A stretch of 8,648 nt of DNA from Thermoproteota archaeon (GTDB taxonomy: Archaea > Thermoproteota > Korarchaeia > Korarchaeales > Korarchaeaceae), in the NCBI GenBank assembly GCA_027491555.1, contig JAOZGN010000014.1, positions 1-8,648 of the forward strand, given 5' to 3'. The position numbers and the translations under genes are program-made. Of the stretch, positions 1-5,476 are shown in pieces; the stretch's first letter is position 1, and every line of letters starts with the position of its first letter. The notes beneath the pieces are model-generated. The model saw nothing but the letters and a program-made list of their open reading frames with translations. It did no database searches and was not told the DNA's origin.

Positions 1-281
1 TGGTAGACCTCGTCTCCATATCTATGCCTCCACATCTTGAGGATCAGGTCTTCGTCCAGCTCTACCGCGTGAAGGGTCGGTAGGACCGACGTGGGTTTCC
101 CCCTGACGTCAACCTCGAGGATGTCGCTCAGAGACGGCTGAAAGTCGCTGGATAGCAGGAGCACCCTCCTCCCGGCGTCGGCCAGCCGCACGGCGGTGGC
201 GGCGGAGCAGGTGGTCTTCCCCACTCCCCCCTTCCCAGTGAACATGATCAGCCTCCGCTCTAGCGCGTCGGCCAGCGGCAT
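1..281 (-). CDS. ArsA/Get3-family ATPase, N-terminal part (runs off the left edge)
   Basis: Reading down from ATG at 281 gives an open frame of 93 codons with no stop before the window edge. It begins with a short leader and a beta strand running into a deviant Walker A (P-loop) motif, TGKGGVGKTT, at residues 15-24. The first lysine of GKGGVGKT is the signature lysine of the ArsA/Get3/MinD/ParA class. The next block, SSDFQPSLSDIL, matches the position and ending of the STDPAHSLSDxF block typical of ArsA/Get3 but differs in its middle. The stretch GKPTSVLPTLHAVELDED also follows the ArsA pattern. Family members are cytosolic ATPases, either driving arsenite efflux or targeting tail-anchored membrane proteins; the missing C-terminus prevents a choice. 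An internal ATG at 245 has a GGAGG 6 nt upstream, but starting there would remove half of the first beta strand. ATG 281 also sits 26 nt from a TATA-like box, fitting a leaderless transcript. Confidence 0.85.
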   Translation of the reverse strand, partial: MPLADALERRLIMFTGKGGVGKTTCSAATAVRLADAGRRVLLLSSDFQPSLSDILEVDVRGKPTSVLPTLHAVELDEDLILKMWRHRYGDEVY

Positions 282-302
282 CGCCCCCTTCGGTGAGTGA
301 CC

Positions 303-311
303 GTAATAAAG
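303..311. promoter_or_regulatory. Shared bidirectional TATA-like box for the ArsA-type and HD-domain genes
   Basis: The bases read TAATAAAG on the plus strand and CTTTATTA on the minus strand. The centre at about 307 is 26 nt from the ATG at 333 (plus) and 26 nt from the ATG at 281 (minus). That is the usual archaeal distance from TATA centre to transcription start, so both mRNAs would begin at or next to their start codons. The gap between the two ATGs is only 51 bp, leaving little room for two separate promoters. The minus-strand version is closer to the archaeal consensus. The call rests on spacing and base composition only. Confidence 0.6.
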
Positions 312-332
312 GGTCTCCCGGTGCTGTGGACG

Positions 333-1001
333 ATGCCGCCCCTGTCACCCGAGGAGGAGGCCCTGGCGTCGGTCGCCAGGAAGTACTACGGCCGGGATCC
401 CGCGCACGGCTGGGACCACATCCTCGCGGTGGTCAACGCGGCCAGGGTGATAGCTCGGGAACTCGGGGCCGACGAGGCCGTAGTAGTCGCGGCCGCCTAC
501 TTCCACGACGCCGCCCCCCGGTTCGAGGCGGGCCACGAAGGTCACTCTGAGGCGTCGGCGGAGGTAGCCAGACGGGAGCTGACCAAGATTGGGTGGCCCG
601 AGGAACTCGTGGAGAGGGTGGCCGAGACCATAGTGGGCGCCTCCTACGAGTCTCACCTGGCTGGAGCGGAGGGGGATACCCCCGAGGCCCAGACTCTCAG
701 GGAGGCCGATCTGCTTGACGCGATGGGTGCCAGGGGCATCGCGAGGGCATTCGCGTTTGCAGCATTCTACGGATCCCCAGAGGGGCTCGGAATCCTCGAC
801 TGGGACCCAGAGAACCCTCCAAACCTCGAGATGAATTTGGATGGCCCAGATCCGTCGGCCATACACCACTTCGCCTCCAAGCTCTTGAACCTCCGCACCC
901 ACTTCAGGAGCCGAACGGGAAGGCGGCTGGCAGAGGGCAGGCACAGGTTCATGGTCGAGTTCCTCAAGAGGTACGCGGCCGAGATGGATGGGCGCCAATA
1001 G
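333..1001 (+). CDS. HD-domain phosphohydrolase (YedJ-like)
   Basis: This 222-residue protein has the metal-binding signatures of the HD superfamily: a first histidine region with H25 and H29 (HGWDHILAV), the HD doublet H58-D59 in YFHDAAP, and the distal aspartate region D126/D129 in EADLLDAMG. H68 and H71 in GHEGHSE probably belong to the same metal site. The C-terminal run HHFASKLLNLRTHF...GRRLAEGRHRFMVEFL resembles the helical tail of small YedJ-type HD proteins. Family members are cytosolic divalent-metal phosphohydrolases acting on nucleotides or other phosphoesters; the substrate cannot be read from the sequence. An upstream in-frame GTG at 297 would add 12 residues, but it overlaps the TATA-like box at 303-311. 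ATG 333 lies 26 nt beyond that box and is preferred as a leaderless start. It is divergent from the ArsA-type gene and 42 bp upstream of the deacylase gene, which has its own promoter. Confidence 0.88.
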   Translation: MPPLSPEEEALASVARKYYGRDPAHGWDHILAVVNAARVIARELGADEAVVVAAAYFHDAAPRFEAGHEGHSEASAEVARRELTKIGWPEELVERVAETIVGASYESHLAGAEGDTPEAQTLREADLLDAMGARGIARAFAFAAFYGSPEGLGILDWDPENPPNLEMNLDGPDPSAIHHFASKLLNLRTHFRSRTGRRLAEGRHRFMVEFLKRYAAEMDGRQ

Positions 1002-1007
1002 CCGGCG

Positions 1008-1019
1008 GAAACCTTTTCT
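1008..1019 (+). promoter_or_regulatory. Promoter (BRE plus TATA-like) for the YbaK-type deacylase gene
   Basis: GAAACCTTTTCT lies in the 42-bp gap after the HD gene. The purine-rich part resembles a TFB recognition element and the CCTTTTCT part a weak TATA box, with its centre about 28 nt before the GTG at 1044. The same ten bases, GAAACCTTTT, recur at 4839-4848 in another promoter-like region. The placement implies a leaderless mRNA. Confidence 0.5.
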
Positions 1020-1043
1020 CGGACGCTCCGCGTGTGAAGAGCC

Positions 1044-1526
1044 GTGCGCGACGAGATCGAGGAGGGCATAAGGAGGACGCTCGAACTCATGTCGAGGCTT
1101 GGGATCGATGGGGAGATCCTCAGGCACGAGGAGGTCAGCGGGAGGACGTCCGAGGGGGCCGCCGAGGCGCTCGGGGTGCCGCTGGAGAGGGTGGTCAAGA
1201 CCCTGATCTTCACGGCGGGGGGCAGGTTCGCCGCGGTCGTGACGCTCGGAGACAGGAGGGTGGATGTCAAGGCATTGAGGGACCTGGTGGGTTTGAAGAA
1301 GCCCAGGCTCGCGACCCCAGAGGAGGTCAAGCGCCTCCTGGGGTTCAGCCCAGGGGGGATCCCGCCCTTCGCCCCCGCGGGGGTGATGCCCTGCTTAGTA
1401 GAGCAGGCGGCGCTCGAGCTGGACTGGGTGGTGGGGGCCGCCGGGAGCGAGTTTGCCGGCGTCAAGTTCGACCCCAGGAGCCTCCTTACCCTAGGGTTCA
1501 AGCCAGCACCCGTCTCGAGGGCCTGA
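1044..1526 (+). CDS. YbaK/ProX-family aminoacyl-tRNA deacylase (trans-editing)
   Basis: This 160-residue protein spans the whole YbaK/EbsC/ProX fold. Members hydrolyse misacylated tRNAs, classically Cys-tRNA(Pro) or Ala-tRNA(Pro), as free-standing proofreading enzymes in the cytosol. Visible family features are the VVKTLIF strand with K52 at the position of the conserved catalytic-site lysine, the GGIPPFAPAG glycine-proline loop at residues 104-113 (GGxxPF motif), and the C-terminal GSEFAGVKFDPRSLLTL stretch. Length is normal for a single-domain enzyme. The start is GTG at 1044; no upstream in-frame ATG offers a better fit, and a promoter-like element lies about 28 nt upstream. Which aminoacyl-tRNA is edited cannot be decided by eye. 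The gene converges on the surface-protein gene, with 19 bp between the two stop codons. Confidence 0.92.
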   Translation: MRDEIEEGIRRTLELMSRLGIDGEILRHEEVSGRTSEGAAEALGVPLERVVKTLIFTAGGRFAAVVTLGDRRVDVKALRDLVGLKKPRLATPEEVKRLLGFSPGGIPPFAPAGVMPCLVEQAALELDWVVGAAGSEFAGVKFDPRSLLTLGFKPAPVSRA

Positions 1527-1527
1527 G

Positions 1528-1565
1528 AAAAAATGCCTCGGGCCCTCAGGACCGTCTGAGGGCCC
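1528..1565 (-). terminator. Hairpin plus T-run terminator of the surface-protein gene
   Basis: A perfect 10-bp inverted repeat (GGGCCCTCAG at 1540-1549, CTGAGGGCCC at 1556-1565) encloses a 6-base loop. On the minus strand it is followed, after GAGGCA, by six T residues (the A-run at 1528-1533). The stem includes the last codons and the TGA stop (1546-1548) of the surface-protein gene. Archaeal termination relies mostly on the T-run, so the stem may also stabilise the 3' end of the mRNA. It lies between convergent genes, but there is no T-run on the plus-strand side. Confidence 0.65.
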
Positions 1566-3969
1566 CGATCCTGGTCGCCACCCAGGCGAGACCTAGGGGT
1601 ACACCCAACACGGTAGAGAGGACTAGGACAGTGGACCCGAGAGCCGCGAGCGGCTGGGATGAGGCCGCCACGCCAGAGGCCAGGACGAGGAGTCCCGCCC
1701 CAGCAGCCGCGAGCGCGGCATTGACCCAACGCGGGTCGACCTCACCCGCCGAGAGGCGCAGCGCCAGGGCAAGCGGGGCGAGGAGGTACGATACACCCAG
1801 GAGGCCAGAGGCCACCACGCCCGCGAGGGTCACGGAGACTTCCGACGGGCCCATCGCATCCATGATTACCTTGGACGCGGAGAGAGACCACAGCAGGGGT
1901 GTGATGCCGAGCCTCACGGCCGCCATAAGCCTCGGCCTGCCCGAGATGAACTCTGCGACCCCTGGGCTCCAGGAGTAGTAGAAGGCGTTGAACACTCTGA
2001 GGAAAGCCGATCCAGCGTAGGTACGGGACACGTATCCGTCCCTGAACTCCCTGAGCATCTGAACTTGGGGCGCCAGCTCCGAGCCGTAGGCCGCCGTGGC
2101 TATGACGCACCTGGCAGGGCTGGTGGGCTGCGCGGGCTGGACGGTCAGCCTCGCGGTGGCAGTCTTGACGCTCCCCCCGCCCGAGGCGGTCACGGTCACC
2201 GAGAAGGTCCCCGTCGTTGTCCCCGTCCTCACCTCCAGCGTGGAGATCCCGTCTGGAGTGACCTGCTCTGGGGCAATGCTGTAGGCGTAATCGGAGGGCA
2301 GCCCGGAGACTCTGAGAGAGACGGGCTGAGGCGCCCCAGACAGCGTTCTAAGCGCGACGGTGAACGTCACCGTGTCCCCTGTCCTGGCCTCCGCCGCCGC
2401 CGGGGAGACCTCAACTTCGAAGTCGAACTGGCTGGGCGGCGAGGTAGTGCTCGGGGGGCTCGAAGAGGTCGGGGGAGCCGTCGTCTGGGGAGGCTGGGTC
2501 GCCCTCGGGTTAACGACGAGCGTGACCATAGCCGAATGGGTCTTCCCCCCGCCCGAGGCGGTCACGGTCAGCACAAAGCTCCCAACGGCCTCACCAGTCT
2601 GTATGGAGAGCGTCGCGGTGTAGGCTCCAGTCTGAGTCACGGAGAACGTTGAGTCCTGAGGCAGACCCTCCAGGCTTACTGTTACGGGGTCCGAAAATCC
2701 TCCAATCGGGGTTATCTCGATCTCGAACTCAGCCACGTCGCCCTGAGTTACCGTCAAGGAAGCTGGAGACAGTGATATCGAGAAGTCCGGCTGCACGGTT
2801 CTCTGAACGGTCAGCTGAGCGGTGACGGAGTGGCTCAGGGATCCGGCCGACCCGGAGACGGTGATCACGCTCGACCCCTCCGGAGTCGACGTCTGGGTGG
2901 AGACCGTCAGGGTCGTGGAGAAGGGAGGAACCCCGCTGGGCCCGCTGAAGGAGTACGTGGCACCCTCGGGGAGCCCCGACACGCTGAGGTGAACCATCTG
3001 GTCGAAGTCTCCCACTGGAGTCACCTCGACCGTGAACGTTGCCTCGGATCCGGCTTCCACCGTTCTCTCCGTGGGTGAGATGGACAGGGCGAAGTCCCTT
3101 GGTGCCTCAACCACGTGCAGCGTCAGCTCCTCCTGTACGGCCAAGCCTCCCCAGAAGGCATTGAATGTAGCTGTGACTCTCAGCGTGTAGTCTCCGGGGG
3201 TCGCGTCCTCCGAGGCCAATATGGAGAGGGTGACCTTCTTCCTCCCCCCGGCGGGAACGAAAGGTGTTGGGTCGTCGAAGCCCGTGGTTATCCCGGAGGC
3301 GGAGAGATCCGTGGTCCGGAGGCTTACCTCCCCCTCGAATCTGTAAACCGACGTCAGCAGTACCTGAACCTGCTTTGAACTCCCTTGGGTGAGAGTGACC
3401 TCGGTCTGATTCAAGCCCATACCGAGTGAGGGTTTAATCCCCCTAGTCTTGAAGAGATAGTCTTTTGCGAAACTTCCCGTGGCCACAGCACCATCCCTTA
3501 CCTTGTCCCCATTTGGGCAGTCGTACCCCATAGTCTTCCAGGAGACTGCGTAGGTGGAGAAGAGCTCGAGGAAGTAGGGCTCCCCGGGGTCCACCTCCAC
3601 GGGTTCCGAGAAAGAGAACTCCTCCCACCTCGGCCCCCCGACGCTGATCTGCTTTGTCCTCTCTGCGATCACGGGCCCGGAGATCGACCCCCTGTGGATC
3701 CTGAGGGTAAGCGGGGCGGGTCCGCTTATAGAGGAAAACTCCACGTAGACTAGGACCGAAGTTATGGTCCCGAGTCTCGGGCGAATGATCTCTCCTATGG
3801 GCGAGTGAAAACTCACGTAGTCCCCACCGGAGGGGGCAGAAGAGCACACCAAGTCGTCGATGATCGTGACGGCGGCTTCGGCGGGTGCGTACCCCCCAGG
3901 TAAGGGGGCGGTCAAGAGGATGAGGGAGCCCAGCAGTACGATAGCTGCTGGGCCGCGTGCGTTGCTCAT
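1546..3969 (-). CDS. Secreted, membrane-anchored surface protein with Ig-like repeats and a CFI-box domain
   Basis: This is an 807-residue exported protein. Residues 1-33 form a signal peptide with a hydrophobic core (AIVLLGSLILL) and an AEA-type cleavage region. A beta-rich domain of about 34-176 with two cysteines (C42, C151) follows. Then come about four Ig-like beta-sandwich units at roughly 181-287, 292-389, 395-487 and 515-612; the last three share patterns such as SxxGLP and TVTASGGG. A Thr/Ser/Pro-rich linker, probably glycosylated and extended, occupies 488-514. Residues 621-672 match a CFI-box domain (CVIATAAYGS, LREFRD, YYSWSPGVAEF). The C-terminus has three clear hydrophobic segments (about 715-739, 750-770, 776-798) and a weaker one near 682-703. 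This suggests a cell-surface or adhesion role; no catalytic motif was seen. ATG 3969 is preferred over GTG 3984 because a TATA box lies 26-27 nt upstream of it. Confidence 0.88.
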   Translation of the reverse strand: MSNARGPAAIVLLGSLILLTAPLPGGYAPAEAAVTIIDDLVCSSAPSGGDYVSFHSPIGEIIRPRLGTITSVLVYVEFSSISGPAPLTLRIHRGSISGPVIAERTKQISVGGPRWEEFSFSEPVEVDPGEPYFLELFSTYAVSWKTMGYDCPNGDKVRDGAVATGSFAKDYLFKTRGIKPSLGMGLNQTEVTLTQGSSKQVQVLLTSVYRFEGEVSLRTTDLSASGITTGFDDPTPFVPAGGRKKVTLSILASEDATPGDYTLRVTATFNAFWGGLAVQEELTLHVVEAPRDFALSISPTERTVEAGSEATFTVEVTPVGDFDQMVHLSVSGLPEGATYSFSGPSGVPPFSTTLTVSTQTSTPEGSSVITVSGSAGSLSHSVTAQLTVQRTVQPDFSISLSPASLTVTQGDVAEFEIEITPIGGFSDPVTVSLEGLPQDSTFSVTQTGAYTATLSIQTGEAVGSFVLTVTASGGGKTHSAMVTLVVNPRATQPPQTTAPPTSSSPPSTTSPPSQFDFEVEVSPAAAEARTGDTVTFTVALRTLSGAPQPVSLRVSGLPSDYAYSIAPEQVTPDGISTLEVRTGTTTGTFSVTVTASGGGSVKTATARLTVQPAQPTSPARCVIATAAYGSELAPQVQMLREFRDGYVSRTYAGSAFLRVFNAFYYSWSPGVAEFISGRPRLMAAVRLGITPLLWSLSASKVIMDAMGPSEVSVTLAGVVASGLLGVSYLLAPLALALRLSAGEVDPRWVNAALAAAGAGLLVLASGVAASSQPLAALGSTVLVLSTVLGVPLGLAWVATRIGALRRS
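2172..2198. repeat. 27-bp direct repeat, copy A, inside the surface-protein gene
   Basis: This stretch is identical over 27 bases to 2544-2570. On the coding (minus) strand it encodes TVTASGGG in the last Ig-like unit. The copies are 372 bp (124 codons) apart and in the same frame. Identity at DNA level, including third positions and a run of six C, suggests recent duplication or gene conversion between Ig-like units. Confidence 0.85.
2544..2570. repeat. 27-bp direct repeat, copy B, inside the surface-protein gene
   Basis: This is the second copy of the 27-base repeat found at 2172-2198. It encodes TVTASGGG at the end of the Ig-like unit that precedes the Thr/Ser/Pro linker. The sequences outside the repeat diverge at once. 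Confidence 0.85.
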
Positions 3970-3990
3970 AGCTGCGCCCCGCACGCCATC

Positions 3991-4000
3991 CTATTTAATC
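3991..4000 (-). promoter_or_regulatory. TATA box of the surface-protein gene
   Basis: The minus strand reads GATTAAATAG, a close match to an archaeal TATA box. Its centre is 26-27 nt upstream of the ATG at 3969, implying a leaderless transcript and arguing against the GTG at 3984. The rest of the 126-bp gap to the DUF167 gene (3970-4095) shows no further gene. Confidence 0.65.
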
Positions 4001-4095
4001 CAATGTCATGACCCGACCGCCCACCTATGGGCGAAATCGAGTAGTAAATCCCCGGAAGCTACCAAATGGATATGAAAATCCCCCCCTGGTCGAGT

Positions 4096-4320
4096 TCACG
4101 GTTCTTCCACATCCTCGACCTCAAACACCTTCTCCCTCGACCTCAGTCCCTTGACGAGCCTGACCCTGCTCTTGCTCACTCCAAAGTATTCCGCGAGGAT
4201 CTCCCTCGCTTCCTCGTTCGCCCTGCCCTTCTCTGGTGGAGATTGAACGTAGACCACCGCGAGGTCTCCCTCCACCTCGACCCCCCGCCTTCGCGCCCTG
4301 GGGTGGATCAGTACCCTCAC
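4096..4320 (-). CDS. DUF167 (YggU/UPF0235) family protein
   Basis: This 74-residue protein covers a full DUF167 domain. The diagnostic core is present: VYVQSPPEKGRANEEAREIL, matching the family's APPxxGKANxAL signature, followed by FGVSKSRVRLVKGLRSREKVFEVE, matching the VxxSxVxLVxGxxSRxK pattern. The family is a small alpha/beta fold widely conserved in bacteria and archaea. Its molecular function is not established, so none is assigned. The start is GTG at 4320, 9 bp after the stop of the Lrp-type gene, so the two are almost certainly co-transcribed. A GAGGTG lies about 13 nt before the GTG, rather far for a normal ribosome binding site, so translation may partly depend on the upstream gene. 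No strong terminator follows; a short T4 lies at 4075-4078 on the minus strand. Confidence 0.92.
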   Translation of the reverse strand: MRVLIHPRARRRGVEVEGDLAVVYVQSPPEKGRANEEAREILAEYFGVSKSRVRLVKGLRSREKVFEVEDVEEP

Positions 4321-4329
4321 GCGCGTGAG

Positions 4330-4788
4330 TCAGCACCTCACCTTCAGAGTCTCCGTCACCACGGCCGGGCAGACCCTCGTGACTCCCCGCATCTGACCGA
4401 TCTCTCTGAGTATCCTCTCCATCTCCTCCTCGTCCCTTGCCCAGATCTCGAGCATTATCGCGTGGTCTCCAGCCGTTATCCAAGCTCCCTTAACGTACTC
4501 CCTGGACGCCAGCTCCCTGGCCAGCCTGATGAGATCCCCAGGCTCTACGTCCACCCCGGTCAGGGAGGTGACCCTGTAACCCAGCGCCTTGGGGTCAACT
4601 ACGGCGGTGTAGCCAAGGATGACCCCACTCTTCTCTAGCCTGTTGAGCCTCTTCCTGACGGCGACGTCGCTTATCCCGAGCGCGTCGGCCAGCTCCCTGT
4701 AAGTCACTCTCCCGTTTTTCATTAGCATACTCACTATGGCTAGGTCCTTATCGTCGAGCACGAGTCCTGCTTTGGTGGTCCTCACCAT
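4330..4788 (-). CDS. Lrp/AsnC-family transcriptional regulator
   Basis: This 152-residue protein has the standard Lrp/AsnC layout. A winged helix-turn-helix occupies about residues 11-60 (LDDKDLAIVSMLMKNGRVTYRELADALGISDVAVRKRLNRLEKSGVI), with the recognition helix near 40-51. A RAM ligand-binding/oligomerisation domain follows at about 72-148, with the ITAGDHAIM segment at 104-112 in the position of the effector-pocket loop. Members form dimers to octamers, bind DNA, and respond to amino acids or other small effectors; the ligand here is not evident. ATG 4788 has an AGGAGG 12 nt upstream and gives a normal N-terminus. A TTG at 4821 would add 11 residues unlike the family. The gene leads a two-gene operon with DUF167 and diverges from a small winged-helix gene across an AT-rich region that may hold its own operator. 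Confidence 0.94.
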   Translation of the reverse strand: MVRTTKAGLVLDDKDLAIVSMLMKNGRVTYRELADALGISDVAVRKRLNRLEKSGVILGYTAVVDPKALGYRVTSLTGVDVEPGDLIRLARELASREYVKGAWITAGDHAIMLEIWARDEEEMERILREIGQMRGVTRVCPAVVTETLKVRC

Positions 4789-4819
4789 TAGTCGCTCGAA
4801 CCTCCTGTTCCGAGGTTGC

Positions 4820-4830
4820 AATTAAACAAT
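4820..4830 (-). promoter_or_regulatory. TATA-like box of the Lrp/AsnC-DUF167 operon
   Basis: The minus strand reads ATTGTTTAATT. Its centre near 4824 predicts a start of transcription at about 4798, leaving a leader of roughly 10 nt before ATG 4788. A second AT-rich candidate (AAAATAAAAAGG, minus, around 4844-4855) lies further upstream, so the assignment is tentative. Confidence 0.4.
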
Positions 4831-4838
4831 TCGAAAAA

Positions 4839-4890
4839 GAAACCTTTTTATTTTGGAATGGAAACTTCTAAAAGATCTGGCGTAAAAAGG
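4839..4890. promoter_or_regulatory. AT-rich repeat cluster between the Lrp-type and winged-helix genes (candidate operator/promoter region)
   Basis: The region holds an imperfect direct repeat, GAAACCTTTTTA at 4839-4850 and GAAACTTCTAAA at 4861-4872, spaced 22 bp (about two helical turns). It also holds a perfect 8-bp inverted repeat, CCTTTTTA at 4843-4850 and TAAAAAGG at 4883-4890. The first direct-repeat copy also looks like a plus-strand BRE/TATA element similar to the one at 1008-1019. Lrp-family proteins often bind repeated AT-rich sites near their own promoter, so autoregulation is plausible. Binding is inferred, not seen. Confidence 0.4.
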
Positions 4891-4945
4891 CAAATAAATA
4901 TGGGACTATGGCAGCTAAACGCTGGCTTAATGCCGTCTGGGTGAA

Positions 4946-4954
4946 CGTTTATCT
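4946..4954 (+). promoter_or_regulatory. TATA box of the small winged-helix gene
   Basis: CGTTTATCT has its centre about 27 nt upstream of the ATG at 4977, matching the leaderless arrangement of other genes here. It lies inside the longer reading frame that would start at ATG 4908, which supports the shorter start. Confidence 0.55.
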
Positions 4955-4976
4955 TTGTCCTGGGGGACTTTTTGGT

Positions 4977-5240
4977 ATGCCCTGCAGAAAGAGGAGGAGC
5001 GGTTCGAAGAGCGGCGGCGGGCGCGCCAAGGCCGAGTTGGACGAGGAGGCCATCGCCATCCTCAAGGCCTTGGCGTCTCTCAAGGAGCCGGCAGGTTGCT
5101 CTAAGATAGCCGAGATCGCCGGTCTGCCGACGAGGAAGGTCACGGGCAAGCTGAGGGGACTTCTCAACAGGGGGCTGGTGTCTAGGCCCAGCAGGGGGGT
5201 CTACGTCATAACCGACGAGGGGAGGAAGGCGGTTTCCTGA
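4977..5240 (+). CDS. Small winged helix-turn-helix protein
   Basis: This 87-residue basic protein starts with a lysine/arginine/glycine-rich tail (CRKRRSGSKSGGGR). A winged-helix DNA-binding domain follows: helix 1 around EEAIAILKALASL, a helix-turn-helix in CSKIAEIAGLPTRKVTGKLRGLLNRGLV, and a wing ending in SRGVYVITDEGRKAV. The form is typical of stand-alone MarR/ArsR-like archaeal DNA-binding proteins, but I cannot place it in a named family. An upstream in-frame ATG at 4908 would add 23 residues that look unlike a DNA-binding protein. A TATA-like element 27 nt before 4977 supports the shorter form. The gene is divergent from the Lrp/AsnC operon and convergent with rubredoxin, 68 bp away. 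Its targets are unknown; regulation of neighbouring genes would be guesswork. Confidence 0.75.
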   Translation: MPCRKRRSGSKSGGGRAKAELDEEAIAILKALASLKEPAGCSKIAEIAGLPTRKVTGKLRGLLNRGLVSRPSRGVYVITDEGRKAVS

Positions 5241-5283
5241 GGGCCTCTAACCGCACAGGGTGGCCCGGCAGAAGCGGCTCCCG

Positions 5284-5298
5284 AGAAAGAAGAAAAAG
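5284..5298 (-). terminator. T-rich terminator of the superoxide reductase-rubredoxin operon
   Basis: On the minus strand, 10 nt after the rubredoxin stop codon, the sequence reads CCCTTTTTCTTCTTTCTC, a pyrimidine tract with T5 followed by further T clusters. T-rich tracts of this kind are the main archaeal termination signal. No stable hairpin precedes it. Confidence 0.55.
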
Positions 5299-5308
5299 GG
5301 ACTGGCTC

Positions 5309-5470
5309 TCAGTCGATCCTCTCGAATAGATCCTTGGAGGCCCCGCATATCGGGCAGACCCAGTCCTCCGGCAGATCCTCGAACTTGGTGCCCGGGGCTA
5401 TCCCGTGCGAGGGATCCCCCTTCTCCTCGTCTAGGACGTACCCGCAGACCGTGCACCTCCACTTCGCCAT
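5309..5470 (-). CDS. Rubredoxin
   Basis: This 53-residue protein ([20 protein letters not shown]...) is a complete rubredoxin. The two iron-binding knuckles are C6-x-x-C9-G-Y and C39-P-x-C42-G, giving the four cysteines that coordinate one iron. The usual core aromatics are visible (W4, Y11, F30, W37, F49), as are the [18 protein letters not shown] and SKDLFE segments. It carries single electrons in the cytosol and is a known donor to superoxide reductase. The ATG is 11 bp after the superoxide reductase stop codon, with a clear Shine-Dalgarno sequence (GAGGGGG, 6 nt spacing), so the two genes form an operon. The identification is secure because the length and all ligands match the family. Confidence 0.96.
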   Translation of the reverse strand: MAKWRCTVCGYVLDEEKGDPSHGIAPGTKFEDLPEDWVCPICGASKDLFERID

Positions 5471-5476
5471 AGAAAT

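Noticed and set aside
345..1127. 260-residue minus-strand open frame opposite the HD-domain gene
   Set aside because: It is antisense to a gene with clear metal-binding motifs, and its translation is Pro/Gly/Arg-rich low-complexity sequence typical of a GC-rich shadow frame.
767..1729. 320-residue minus-strand open frame across the HD, deacylase and surface-protein genes
   Set aside because: It crosses three supported genes, has no promoter, and its composition is not protein-like.
1034..1978. 314-residue plus-strand open frame over the deacylase gene and the surface-protein 3' end
   Set aside because: It overlaps the deacylase in another frame and is rich in Arg/Gly/Ala with no motif; it is explained by high GC content and few stop codons.
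4066..4638. 190-residue plus-strand open frame opposite DUF167 and the Lrp-type gene
   Set aside because: Both genes beneath it are strongly identified on the minus strand; the translation looks like a reverse-complement shadow.
4330..4821. Longer Lrp/AsnC protein starting at TTG 4821
   Set aside because: TTG is a poor start, the extra 11 residues are not family-like, and a TATA-like box overlaps that position.
4900..4944. Tiny plus-strand frame MGLWQLNAGLMPSG
   Set aside because: It has only 14 codons, no similarity and no ribosome binding site; it overlaps a region better read as promoter.
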